A DNA stretch of 64,000 bases. Origin: Bacteroidales bacterium. Lineage in GTDB: Bacteria; Bacteroidota; Bacteroidia; Bacteroidales; G3-4614. Each line of letters begins with the position of its first letter. Within the stretch, counting starts at the first letter, position 1. The stretch covers positions 1 to 64,000 of the forward strand of contig SUXK01000008.1 of the NCBI GenBank assembly GCA_015061035.1, in the 5' to 3' direction. The notes beneath the pieces are model-generated. The model searched no databases. It was not told where the DNA came from and saw nothing but the letters and a program-made list of their open reading frames with translations. Made by a program: the position numbers and the translations under genes. Shown here in pieces: positions 1 to 10,010 of the stretch.

Positions 1-3000
1 AGTTGTTATTTTTTCCCATGTGTTTTTGTAATCTTGATTTGCACGTTTTTGTGAGTCGTACAACAATATTCTTACATGGTTTTCAGGCTCTGCTGTCTCC
101 CAACTGTCTCCGTCCCAATATTTGATACCTGCTGTGTTAAATGCAAATGGCATTGACAAGAAGTTGAAGATTGTTGGAGTTGTGCCGTCTCCTAATGTTT
201 GTGGTGTCTTAATCTCTTTCTCTACTACTACTTGTACGCCTTGACTTAAGTCTGACGTTACGGCTACTGTTGCTACATTATCTTCGGCATCTGATACAAC
301 GGTTATCTTCTCCAACAATGGTGCTTCAATTTCAACCTCTCCTGCATTTACGTTACGCAACTCTACTTCCGTTATGGTTGTGGGCAACTCTGTGGGTACG
401 GCATTCTCTCCACAATCTATTGACGTGATGTTGGCTCCTATTGACTCAATAGTAACAGTTTCTGCACTTGTTACATTCAATGTTATTGTTGCTGTTAAGT
501 TTTCGGCAGTTGTTGTGTATGTTTCTGTTCCAACCTTAATTGTTGCTGGGGCATCGGTTGTTACCTCTACTGTTGCATCTTCAGTTGCTGTTGTTTTTGT
601 TATATCAGCAGAAGATGTGGTTGTCTTTAATCCATACACCTCAAACTCTTTTAATTTAAGCCAATTAGTTCCTGCAACATTAATTCTCATTCTTATATAT
701 TGTGCTGTTTTCTTTTCTGCATCACATACATAAGTATTATCTGCACCAAGATCAGTAGTTACAAAGGTAGAAACTTCTGTCCAAGTAGAGTTATCAGTAG
801 AAATCTCTACTACCGCACCATAAGGTTTATCTCCTGAATCAAAATAGAATTTGATATCTTCTACATTATATAAGGCACCCAAATTAACCATTACATATTT
901 GTCTATCTCTTGTGCGCCTTCACTCCAGAATAGAGTTGAATAGTTTTCATCCTTAATATTGCCTATTACATAACTTTGATAAGTAGCAAAATTGGTTGAT
1001 GCATCTACTATTGATATTTTCTCTGCTTCAGTTGGCATAGCCTCAAAGTTAGCAATATACTCTGCATTTGCAGTAATTATAGGTGTTGTAAATGTTGCAT
1101 TGGTAGAGACCACATCTGTTCCTTTTGTCCAATTTACAAAACGATAATTTGGTTTTGCTACTGCCTTGATAGTTGCTGTATTACCATATATTACTTGAGA
1201 AGATGAAGGAGTTACAACTCCCATTACTTCATTGTTAGAACGCGCTGTTACAGTATAAGTAGACAATTTCTCAAAGTTAGCAACATAATTAATATTGTCT
1301 GTTACCGATTGAATTGTATAGGGGTTATCAGTTGATACTTCATTTCCTTCATTTGTCCAATTTACAAAACAGTAACCATCTTTTGGTTCTGCTGTAAGGG
1401 TTACCGACCTTTTTTCTAAAACAACAGATGCTGAAGCCGATGCTGTACCCATATTCTCATCTGCCGATGATACTGTTACATTGTATGTTACATCAGATAC
1501 ATAGCCTTCTTCTACATATAGCGTTATGTCGTAGTAAGAACCTGCATAACCTATCTTTCCTGAACCATATGTTCCACACATTGGAGATGATTTATCGAAC
1601 GGTACATTAGCGTCACCTGAAACATCTCCATCTGAAAGAATTCTTAGTCTTGATTTACCAAGTTTGGCATCATCAGGAATTGTGATAGTTATTGAACCTT
1701 CATCGTTACTTCCTCCTGTTCGACCTGGTTCGGAATATGCAGCAACTACATCATCCCAATCTCCGTCTCTATCCCAGTCAAAACCTGCCCAAACATTGTT
1801 TGAGTAAGTTCCATTAACAAAGGTTATCTCCAACTGATCTCCTTGTTTTGCTGTTACTGATTTACTACCTGTTAAATCGTTAAATGCACTTGAAGGCACA
1901 TTTTCAGACGCCAATTGAACCGCTCCTCCTACATTAACACCAAAACTTACAAGTGAATGCGAAGTTATATGACCCCAGTTTGGAACCAAAGACGATATTG
2001 TACAATAACCAGTTGGTAATGTATTTGCATTTTCAGGAACGAAATGTGCTACATATTTTGTATCGGCAGTGATTGTTGGGATATAAGGGTTATCTGTTGA
2101 CACCTCAACGCCCGCAACTGTCCAATTACGGAATGTGTAACCACTATCTGGTGTTGCAGTTAGAGTTACTGTTGTATTCTCCTCAACTGAATTAGATGAT
2201 GCAGTAGCCGAACCTCCTGTTCCTGCAATTGCTACTACCGAATAGTATTGTATTTGTGGTATCTCCTCAAAGTTTGCTATATACTCAACGTTTTCAGTAA
2301 TTGCATCGGTTGTATATTCCGCAGAGGTTGATACCTGATTTCCACTAACTGTCCAATTTACAAAACGGCAACCTTCGGCGGGTGTTGCTGTTAGAGTTAC
2401 TGTTTCGCCGTGAGTAACAGGGTTGGCAATTGTGTTTACTGTTCCCCACTCTTCATTGTTTGTACTTACTGTTACTATATATGTACGTTTTGCATAGTTT
2501 GCTTTGTATGCTGCATTCTCAACAATAGAGATTGTGTATGATAAGTCTTCAGAAACAATCTCTGCTGACTCTCCAACACTCCAACCAACAAATTCATATC
2601 CTTCAGTTGGTTCTGTTGCTGTAAGGGTTACAGTTCCCTCTTCCTCATTTATTGAGAAATCGGCTGTTCCACCTTCTGTTGCAGATACTGTTATTCCATG
2701 AGTATCAACTACTCGGTATGTTACCTCTGCAACAGGGCTGACTAAACGGATACCCTCTTGTGCTACTACCTTAACTACATACTCACCCTCTGTGGCTGTG
2801 AATGTGATTTGACCTTTATCAACTTTTGTTGATGCCTCTGTTGGAGTATCTCCGTTTACTGTATAGTATAGGTTGTGCCACTCGGGTGCATCAACTGTTA
2901 CTGTAACCTCTGTTCCTGCACTTACATCATCACCTGTTGAAGTGATTGTTGGTGTTGCTGTTACTGCATAGTCAGAGTGTGTTACTGTACGGTATGAAAC

Positions 3001-6000
3001 GTATGGTGTTAAATCTTGATTGATTGTTATTCCATTGAATGTTCCACTCTCTCCGTAGTTCTTCATCTTCAACTCAACGCGATCAGAATATACATACACC
3101 ATTAGAGCTTGTATTATTTTTCTATCGGCCAATTGTCCATCTTCTATTGAATTACCATAGTAACGCATTGATCCCATAAATGATGAGAAGAAGCTCTTAT
3201 CTGTTGCAGATGGTTTTAAAACAATATTCCAAAGGACAGATGCTGTTCCCGGTGCGTAAGTTATAGTTCCATCGGTAATAGTTACTGCGGCACCATTCAT
3301 ACGTTGACCTGATGAATTATTGCTATACATTTCATCGCTTAACGCATAGTAGTTAGTTCCGCCGTCATTTGAAGCAACCAACATATATGTGCCACCACTT
3401 GTAATTTCTGTTACCTGTGTTGCTGTTAATGTTGCGGCAGATGGATCTTCGACCTTAAATACTTTTATCTGTTGGTTTGTTGCTCCATTCTCATTATTTC
3501 CTGAGAAACGACCTGAACTACCACAATGTAAATATCTTATTGCATTACCGGTCTTATTTGTCAATGTTGTTGATAAATCAAATACAAATGCTCCATCTGT
3601 TACTGTTGATGTTGTTATTGTAACATCTGATGATTGAGTATCGGTTGTTGCAAGGTTGTATTCGTTATATCCCAAATACTTACTTGTATTGTAGTTTTGG
3701 ATATAGTATAATGAACTTGCTGAACCCTCTCCTGTATAAACATCGCCATTAGTTGCGTACTCTGTTACACGTTGCTCAGTTGCTGTGCGAATGTATGCGG
3801 TGTCGTTACCATGGTCGTGTCCGTACAACATTACAAGGTTAGGATATTTTGCCAAAGTTGTTTTTAACAATGTTGTGGCAGTGTTAGATGTCATACCTTT
3901 ACCTGAACTAAGACTTTTTGAATCAGAGAATGGGATGTGAACAAGGAAGAATACCGTTTTATTCTTATCTGTTGCATATATCTCGGCAAGTTTAGATTCA
4001 CACCATTGAACAGACTCTAATGAATATGTATAGTCTGATGCCGATGTGAATAGGTTCTTACCTGCATTCAATACTACAAAGTCAAATCCGTTTACTACAT
4101 AGTGGTATGCCGCCAATAGGCTAAATGCTGTTCCTATTCCGTTATCGGCTGTTTCATAGAAACAATCCTCTGCTGCCAATGCTCCTATATCGGTTTTCAT
4201 TGGTGTTCCGTAGTACTCTCCTGCATTGTAATCTCTTGGAGGATAATCATAATTTGCAACCTCGTAATCGTGGTTTCCGTTTACATAGATTACAGGTGTT
4301 TTAGTTCCGTTAAATGCTCCACGTGTTGCATTTACAAGCAACTCTCTTGTTGTTTCCCAACTTGTTTGAGGTATGGCATTGTTACTTGTGTAGTCTCCTC
4401 CAAGAACTATCAAATCGACATTCTCATCCGATTTTATTTGGTTAAGAGTTTTTGTTACAGACTCTCGAAGTTGTATATTATTTGCATCTGTAATAAGATC
4501 TTGTTGTGCGTGGAGGTCAGACAAACAAGCAAATGTCAGTAACAATTCATCTGACGACTCTACAAAGTTTGCAACATAATCAATATTACCTGTTACAGAT
4601 TGAATTGTATAGGGGTTAGCCATTGTAACCAACTCTCCGTTTTGATACCAACCTGTAAAGCGGTAACCATCGGCTACTTCTGCAGTAAGTGTTACAGTTC
4701 CGTTCTCATATACTGTGCCTTGTGATGCAGTTGCAGTACCACCTGTTCCGTTAGTTGTTACATTCACAGAGTATGATTGCAAAGCCTCAAAACTTGCAGT
4801 AAGAGTTGTATTTGTTGTAATTGTAGTTGTGTATGGGTTAGAAGTTTCTCCGTTTGACCATTGAACAAAGCGATAACCAGGATTTGCATCTGCTGTAAAT
4901 GTAACTTGTGTTCCATACTCAACTGTGCCGTTTGGAGATACTGATGCTGTTCCGTTTGTTCCTACGGGTGTTGCTGAAACTGTAAATGTTTGTTTTGCGA
5001 ATTTTGCAGTTAATGATAAATCTGATGTTACAGTTGCTGTATATTCAAGGCTCTCACTAACTTTATTTTCTCCATTATACCAACCTAAGAAATTGTATCC
5101 TGTATTTGGTGATGCTGTGAAAGTAACACTTTCGCCTGAACCTATAACATTTGCTGATACAGATGCTGATCCTCCGTCAGTTGGTGATGCTGTTGCAGAT
5201 ACCGTATAGGCTGGTTTACCGTAAACTTGGAAATCTACACAAGATGCATTCTGTCTATTGTTTGCAGAATTACCTGTTGCATATAACATTATATAACGAC
5301 CTACCACAGGTGTTTCTAATTCTACATTATGTGTTTTTGATGTTATATCGCCACTTGATGCATATTCAAATGTGCCAGTTTTAACAGGATCAGGCAAACT
5401 ATTTACATCTATATCTGTATCACTTACATAGAGTTTGTAATTTAATATATTACCATTATTGGGACCTTGATCTGCCGTAGTGTTTCCTCTTGAAACATAA
5501 TCAAAAGCCTCAATACTTTTTACTGATTTCATATCAATCTTAAACCAGTGAGGATATGTTTCTTCTCCTCCTTGCCATTTTGAGTGCCAATATGTTGTTA
5601 AAGATTCATCAACTATACAACTTGGTACTCCATTACCTGTACCTTCTCCACTTGCTTCCTCTGATGAAGCAGTAACGGTCCATCCTGTACGGTCAAGTTT
5701 AGTAGCGACTTCCTCCTCTCCTCCGCCTTGCTCTGTTTGACGGAAAATAGCAACAAGGGTATTGCTGGCTGTTACACCGAAACTATCATTTTGTCCCAAA
5801 ATTGGTGAAGAGACTCCATTTACTTGCCACTCTACAAACTCATATCCATCTGCAGGATCAGCGGTAATTGTTACATTTGTTCCGCTTTCTACTGTTACCG
5901 ATTGCTCGTTATTAACTTTTGCTGTTCCTCCCTCAGCAGGTGATGCTGATACTATTACAGTATATTGGGTGGGGGTTACACTTCCTGTTTGTCTAAAATT

Positions 6001-8406
6001 TGCGACATACTCAGCACTCTCGGTTATTGTTGCGGTATATGGATTTTCAGTTGAAACCTCTACTCCGTTCAAAGTCCAATTTACGAATTCATAACCTTGA
6101 GTTGGTGTTGCTGTAAGAGTGGTTGTTTTTCCTGATAATACCTTTGTAGGATATGCTATTGCCGTTCCACCTGTTCCTGCAGATGTTGCAGTTACAACTA
6201 AAGGTTCTCCCATTATCGCTTTATATCGAGCAGTTCCTGTAACTTGGAAGTTCCATGGGTTTTCTTCACTTAATATTGATGTTTCATCAGAATAATCTAC
6301 CCAGTATAAGAATTCGTTGGGCGATACTGGATGTGCTTGTATTGTTATATATGAGCCAACTTGTACATCTGTTACTTTTGCTTGCGATGAGGCAGATCCT
6401 CCGTTTATGGATACTGTTCCTCCTTTGTTCATATTTACAGTTATATCTGCCAACTCCGATGTTGCTATAAAGTTGGCAACATACGATTGTCCTGCAACAA
6501 CAGAAACTGTTATTTCTGCTCCTCCTTGTATATCTGCTCCATTTAAAGTCCAGTTCTTGAATATATAACTTGCATCAATAGGACTTGCAGTAAGAGTTAC
6601 ACTTTCACCCTCATATACTTCAGATACAGGATTTCCATTAAATTTACAAGATACAGTTCCCATCCCTGCATCTGCACTTGTTACAAATGATGTAGTTGTA
6701 ATGGGTGAGAGTTGTGAGTATTTTGCAAAAATATATGGATCTGCAAATATTTGAGATGTTATATTTATTGTTGTAGGGGTTTCTGAATCTATTAAGTTTT
6801 CTTCAGCATCATACCATCCCAAAAAACTGTATCCTCTTTGTGTATTGGCATTTAACTCAATACTTACTCCTTCTGTTATTGTATATGTACTTGCAGTAGG
6901 TTTATTTACTTCATCTAACTCATAATTTCCACCTTCGGATACAAGTGCCGCCTGCAAGTACAAATCGGCTGACGTTGCAAATTTTGCTGTATAGGTTATA
7001 CCAGAATTGATTGTTGCCGAATAGGGATTTTCGGTACTCACTACTTCTCCGTTAACCAGCCAACCATAGAAGTTATCTCCTGTTGCTTGCAAAGTAACTG
7101 TTGAGCCTGCTTCTACCACTTTTGATGCTACGCTCTCTCCATCAATTGTTATGGTTCCTGCTTCTGAAGGGTCAACGTTTACTGAAATTGTTACTTCCTT
7201 ATTGGGTTTAAAGTTGATATATGCACGATGTACTTGTTTGTTGGTATCATTACCATATGAATAATTATAACCTCCAGGAGTCATAGTAGTCAATTGATAC
7301 CATCCATTATCCGATCCACTCCAACCCCAATTAAAGTGGAAGTAATCTGTATCAGTATAACCATCAACAACAAACATGTGTCTGCTACCAGTAACACTAT
7401 TATATGCTGCATAAGGGACTGGATTATTGTCTGCCAAACTTCCTTTTAGTTGTTCAATCCATGAATCTATATCATCACCATATCTTAATGCAGACACTGA
7501 CACATTGGAATAATTAAAATATGTTTGCATCTTTTCAGTGCTTCCTGGGTCAGAAACAGATGTTCCATCGTTACTCGTACTATATGATACACCGAATGCT
7601 TTACCTAAATCAGACATAATTGTCGCAACCTGAGTTGCTTGCTCTTCTGTATAAGAAGAAAATGATAAAGGCATATTTCCCCAATCATAATTACGAGCGG
7701 ATAGGTCTGTTAATTCTTCAATAGGATCGTATGTTGCTTCATCTCCATCTCCATCATAATACCAAGTTAATGTACCATTTCCATGTGATGGCCATTGGTG
7801 ATGTCGCATTACTATTGCAAAGGCTGTTGGAACGCATCCTGTTTGCGCCCCAGATACTCCAGTATATGTTTTACAAAATTTATTAAATGGTGCTCCTTGA
7901 CCCCATTTTGCTGTTTCTATCTCAACAATGGGTGTTCCAGCGATATTCTCATTGTAATTTTTGAGATTATTGCCTGTTGATGTTATATTCTCACGTACAT
8001 ATTTTACCTCTGCATCTATACACGAAAGGTAGTCTTGCATTGGCGAGGGAATTTCATCGGGAGCAGAAATATTTCCCTCAAATGAGTATCCGATGATACT
8101 GCGGGTATTGCTGTCGCCCGATACAATTACGAAGCCCTCCCCATCAGGATTGTTGAATACATAAAACGTTGGATCTTCTTCTACACTCTTAAGCATTGAA
8201 CTGCCCGATTGTGTTAGTGAGTTGCTATCCCACGCATACTCCAACTGCGTTGCACTTTTTAATTGTGTTTTTTGTGACCTTGCACTCTGTGTGAAGAATG
8301 CATTTGCTATTTCACTTGCTCCTTCAACGGTTATTACTTCCGCTTTGGCATTGAAACAAAACATCACAAAAAGGAGTAATACTCCTAATACTGTCTGTTT
8401 TTTCAT
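1..8406 (-). CDS. Giant secreted multidomain C10 peptidase with InlB-like repeats and an internal metallophosphoesterase (partial, C-terminus off the left edge)
   Basis: The frame is open for 2802 codons from an ATG at 8406 to the window edge. Residues 1-21 are a signal peptide. Residues 22-125 resemble the Spi/C10 propeptide. Residues 140-390 are a streptopain-like C10 cysteine peptidase with Cys191 (TGCVPTA), His343 (SRHMFVVDGY) and the FNWGW motif. About 14 repeats of the divergent InlB B type (pattern GY-F--W--NG ... Y-ANF) follow, in three groups. Between them lie a discoidin-like F5/8C domain (903-1060), a calcineurin-like phosphoesterase (1290-1560; DLH, GGD, GNHD, H, GHDH), a chitobiase-C-terminal-like segment (about 1807-1890), a GEVED-like region (about 2130-2300) and a second F5/8C-like domain (about 2460-2590). 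It is probably an extracellular, surface-attached enzyme. Any sorting domain would lie outside the window. The domains are clear; the substrates are unknown. Confidence 0.9.
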   Translation of the reverse strand, partial: MKKQTVLGVLLLFVMFCFNAKAEVITVEGASEIANAFFTQSARSQKTQLKSATQLEYAWDSNSLTQSGSSMLKSVEEDPTFYVFNNPDGEGFVIVSGDSNTRSIIGYSFEGNISAPDEIPSPMQDYLSCIDAEVKYVRENITSTGNNLKNYNENIAGTPIVEIETAKWGQGAPFNKFCKTYTGVSGAQTGCVPTAFAIVMRHHQWPSHGNGTLTWYYDGDGDEATYDPIEELTDLSARNYDWGNMPLSFSSYTEEQATQVATIMSDLGKAFGVSYSTSNDGTSVSDPGSTEKMQTYFNYSNVSVSALRYGDDIDSWIEQLKGSLADNNPVPYAAYNSVTGSRHMFVVDGYTDTDYFHFNWGWSGSDNGWYQLTTMTPGGYNYSYGNDTNKQVHRAYINFKPNKEVTISVNVDPSEAGTITIDGESVASKVVEAGSTVTLQATGDNFYGWLVNGEVVSTENPYSATINSGITYTAKFATSADLYLQAALVSEGGNYELDEVNKPTASTYTITEGVSIELNANTQRGYSFLGWYDAEENLIDSETPTTINITSQIFADPYIFAKYSQLSPITTTSFVTSADAGMGTVSCKFNGNPVSEVYEGESVTLTASPIDASYIFKNWTLNGADIQGGAEITVSVVAGQSYVANFIATSELADITVNMNKGGTVSINGGSASSQAKVTDVQVGSYITIQAHPVSPNEFLYWVDYSDETSILSEENPWNFQVTGTARYKAIMGEPLVVTATSAGTGGTAIAYPTKVLSGKTTTLTATPTQGYEFVNWTLNGVEVSTENPYTATITESAEYVANFRQTGSVTPTQYTVIVSASPAEGGTAKVNNEQSVTVESGTNVTITADPADGYEFVEWQVNGVSSPILGQNDSFGVTASNTLVAIFRQTEQGGGEEEVATKLDRTGWTVTASSEEASGEGTGNGVPSCIVDESLTTYWHSKWQGGEETYPHWFKIDMKSVKSIEAFDYVSRGNTTADQGPNNGNILNYKLYVSDTDIDVNSLPDPVKTGTFEYASSGDITSKTHNVELETPVVGRYIMLYATGNSANNRQNASCVDFQVYGKPAYTVSATASPTDGGSASVSANVIGSGESVTFTASPNTGYNFLGWYNGENKVSESLEYTATVTSDLSLTAKFAKQTFTVSATPVGTNGTASVSPNGTVEYGTQVTFTADANPGYRFVQWSNGETSNPYTTTITTNTTLTASFEALQSYSVNVTTNGTGGTATASQGTVYENGTVTLTAEVADGYRFTGWYQNGELVTMANPYTIQSVTGNIDYVANFVESSDELLLTFACLSDLHAQQDLITDANNIQLRESVTKTLNQIKSDENVDLIVLGGDYTSNNAIPQTSWETTRELLVNATRGAFNGTKTPVIYVNGNHDYEVANYDYPPRDYNAGEYYGTPMKTDIGALAAEDCFYETADNGIGTAFSLLAAYHYVVNGFDFVVLNAGKNLFTSASDYTYSLESVQWCESKLAEIYATDKNKTVFFLVHIPFSDSKSLSSGKGMTSNTATTLLKTTLAKYPNLVMLYGHDHGNDTAYIRTATEQRVTEYATNGDVYTGEGSASSLYYIQNYNTSKYLGYNEYNLATTDTQSSDVTITTSTVTDGAFVFDLSTTLTNKTGNAIRYLHCGSSGRFSGNNENGATNQQIKVFKVEDPSAATLTATQVTEITSGGTYMLVASNDGGTNYYALSDEMYSNNSSGQRMNGAAVTITDGTITYAPGTASVLWNIVLKPSATDKSFFSSFMGSMRYYGNSIEDGQLADRKIIQALMVYVYSDRVELKMKNYGESGTFNGITINQDLTPYVSYRTVTHSDYAVTATPTITSTGDDVSAGTEVTVTVDAPEWHNLYYTVNGDTPTEASTKVDKGQITFTATEGEYVVKVVAQEGIRLVSPVAEVTYRVVDTHGITVSATEGGTADFSINEEEGTVTLTATEPTEGYEFVGWSVGESAEIVSEDLSYTISIVENAAYKANYAKRTYIVTVSTNNEEWGTVNTIANPVTHGETVTLTATPAEGCRFVNWTVSGNQVSTSAEYTTDAITENVEYIANFEEIPQIQYYSVVAIAGTGGSATASSNSVEENTTVTLTATPDSGYTFRNWTVAGVEVSTDNPYIPTITADTKYVAHFVPENANTLPTGYCTISSLVPNWGHITSHSLVSFGVNVGGAVQLASENVPSSAFNDLTGSKSVTAKQGDQLEITFVNGTYSNNVWAGFDWDRDGDWDDVVAAYSEPGRTGGSNDEGSITITIPDDAKLGKSRLRILSDGDVSGDANVPFDKSSPMCGTYGSGKIGYAGSYYDITLYVEEGYVSDVTYNVTVSSADENMGTASASASVVLEKRSVTLTAEPKDGYCFVNWTNEGNEVSTDNPYTIQSVTDNINYVANFEKLSTYTVTARSNNEVMGVVTPSSSQVIYGNTATIKAVAKPNYRFVNWTKGTDVVSTNATFTTPIITANAEYIANFEAMPTEAEKISIVDASTNFATYQSYVIGNIKDENYSTLFWSEGAQEIDKYVMVNLGALYNVEDIKFYFDSGDKPYGAVVEISTDNSTWTEVSTFVTTDLGADNTYVCDAEKKTAQYIRMRINVAGTNWLKLKEFEVYGLKTTTSSADITKTTATEDATVEVTTDAPATIKVGTETYTTTAENLTATITLNVTSAETVTIESIGANITSIDCGENAVPTELPTTITEVELRNVNAGEVEIEAPLLEKITVVSDAEDNVATVAVTSDLSQGVQVVVEKEIKTPQTLGDGTTPTIFNFLSMPFAFNTAGIKYWDGDSWETAEPENHVRILLYDSQKRANQDYKNTWEKITT

Positions 8407-8588
8407 AGTTTATGTTTTTGTATAGTGTTTATTTTTCTTCTATTCTATTTACCTCGTAAGTAATCATTTATTTTACACTCAACAATATAATGTGCTGATT
8501 ATCGGTAAGATATAAGTATTAATAAATAGTCAACATTCTCTTCTGTTTTTTTTAAAGCAATTAAGGTAAACTTCTAATTTTCAACCTA

Positions 8589-8596
8589 CAAAGGTA
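8589..8596 (-). promoter_or_regulatory. Candidate Bacteroidetes -7 box for the giant C10 gene
   Basis: Read on the minus strand this is TACCTTTG, matching TAnnTTTG. It would give a leader of roughly 175 bases. No matching -33 TTG was found 19-21 bases upstream, so this is a weak call. Confidence 0.4.
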
Positions 8597-8667
8597 ATGC
8601 TTTTTTTTGATTATATACATTTTTTAAGAGTTTTTTTATTCAATTAGTACATGGCGAAAGCCACAAT

Positions 8668-8940
8668 TAGGAGTTAGGAATTAGGAATTAGGAATGAGGA
8701 ATGAGGAGTGAGGAGTGAGGAGTGAGGAATTAGGAGTTAGGAGTTAGGAGTTAGGAATGAGGAGTTAGGAATGAGGAGTGAGGAGTGAGGAATTAGGAGT
8801 TAGGAGTTAGGAGTTAGGAATGAGGAGTTAGGAATGAGGAGTTAGGAATTAGGAATTAGGAGTGAGGAGTGAGGAATTAGGAATGAGGAGTTAGGAATTA
8901 GGAATTAGGAGTGAGGAGTGAGGAATTAGGAATGAGGAGT
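8668..8940. repeat. Heptanucleotide minisatellite, 39 perfectly phased units of KAGGART
   Basis: 273 bases split without any phase slip into 39 units, each TAGGAAT, TAGGAGT, GAGGAAT or GAGGAGT. The plus strand contains no cytosine. Larger blocks are themselves duplicated, for example a run of about nine units that recurs 63 bases later, which suggests growth by slippage and unequal recombination. The array lies between the 5' end of the giant C10 gene and the skp terminator. No coding function is apparent. Confidence 0.95.
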
Positions 8941-8970
8941 TAATTTTTGGACCTATTGGACTAATTAAAA

Positions 8971-9003
8971 AAAAATGGTTACCATAAGGCAACCATTTTT
9001 TTG
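8971..9003 (-). terminator. Rho-independent terminator downstream of the skp-like gene
   Basis: AAAAATGGTT (8971-8980) pairs with AACCATTTTT (8991-9000), with A/T tracts on both sides. It lies about 20 bases past the skp stop. Confidence 0.75.
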
Positions 9004-9021
9004 TATTATTTTTTCTGCTTC

Positions 9022-9600
9022 TTATTTTTTGTAACGTGCATTTAATCCTTTGATTACTTCTTCGGTTATATCCATTTTCTTGGTTACATGCAATGTTCCT
9101 ACTTGTGTTAATACTATGTCGTAGGCGCTGCTTAATACTTCATCGATGTAGTTTTGGATTGAGTCGTTTACTCTGATTTGCATTTTTTGTGTGCTTTGTA
9201 GTGCCTCTAACTCAAGTTTTTGTGCATACTCTTGTAGTTTACGCTCCTCGTTTGCAAGTCGTTGAGACTCTTGTTGTGCTCTATCGGGACTTAGGAATGC
9301 ATTGTTTTCGGCTTTGCGTTGGAACTCTGCTACCTCTTTTTCAAATGCTTTTGTTCGCTCGTTTATGTTTGCTCTCATTGTTTCTTGCATTTGCAACATT
9401 TCGTTATTTAACTCTTGTGCAAGGGTGTAACTTCTTAACAATGAATCGGTGTCAACGTATGCTATTTTTAATACGTTGGTTTGTGTGCTGTCGTTTGGTA
9501 TTGCTACTCCTCCGTTGCAATCGGCATTTTTACATTGTGTAAATGATACGGCTAATAATAGTGCCGCTATTACTACTGATAGTGTTTTGAAATTTTTCAT
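9022..9600 (-). CDS. OmpH/Skp family periplasmic chaperone-like lipoprotein
   Basis: This 192-residue protein has a lipoprotein signal peptide (SFTQC, Cys23). A predicted long coiled coil follows (about residues 70-160, rich in E, Q, K and R), then a short C-terminal globular part. Sequence starting IAYVDTDSLL matches the first strand of Skp/OmpH proteins, which hold unfolded outer-membrane proteins in the periplasm. Lipidation is common in Bacteroidetes members of the family. The 75-residue membrane protein gene lies 27 bases upstream on the same strand, so the two are probably co-transcribed. Confidence 0.85.
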   Translation of the reverse strand: MKNFKTLSVVIAALLLAVSFTQCKNADCNGGVAIPNDSTQTNVLKIAYVDTDSLLRSYTLAQELNNEMLQMQETMRANINERTKAFEKEVAEFQRKAENNAFLSPDRAQQESQRLANEERKLQEYAQKLELEALQSTQKMQIRVNDSIQNYIDEVLSSAYDIVLTQVGTLHVTKKMDITEEVIKGLNARYKK

Positions 9601-9627
9601 AAATTTTTTATGTTATTTTTTTTGTTA

Positions 9628-9855
9628 TTAATTTTCTCTGTTTTGTTCTGATATTATATCGTTAAGGTTCTTTTTTGCTCGGTCTCTTGCATCGGTTGAG
9701 ACTGAACAGGTTATTCCTCTATCCTTCATATGTTTGCTTTTGCCTATATGCCCGTTGGGAAATTTTCCGCCTTTCTTAAACAAAATCTTTACCGACATTG
9801 CGAATATTGCAAAAATAAGGAGAAGAAATGTAAAAAGCAATACTATATACCACAT
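9628..9855 (-). CDS. Small conserved Bacteroidales membrane protein
   Basis: This 75-residue protein has one N-terminal transmembrane helix (about residues 3-27). A basic segment with KGGKFPNGHIGKSKHM and a single Cys (GITCSVSTDAR) follow. The GKFPN-HxG motif resembles uncharacterised small proteins I recall from Bacteroidales, which is family memory and not a search. It probably sits in the inner membrane with a cytoplasmic tail. It precedes the skp-like gene by 27 bases. Its function is unknown. Confidence 0.7.
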   Translation of the reverse strand: MWYIVLLFTFLLLIFAIFAMSVKILFKKGGKFPNGHIGKSKHMKDRGITCSVSTDARDRAKKNLNDIISEQNREN

Positions 9856-10010
9856 TTTTATATTATATTTGTGAACTATATTTTTATTTTGTTATTGTAT
9901 TTTCTAAATGGTATTGCATATGCCTTATTGCTTATGCGGCTGCAAATATAGCAAAATAAATCATATTAGATGTTATTATATATGTGATTATAATTTAAAA
10001 AACAATATTT

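Noticed and set aside
1-8400. Several plus-strand open frames of 60-120 codons
   Set aside because: They mirror the repeat-rich giant gene on the minus strand, have unnatural composition and no recognisable motif.
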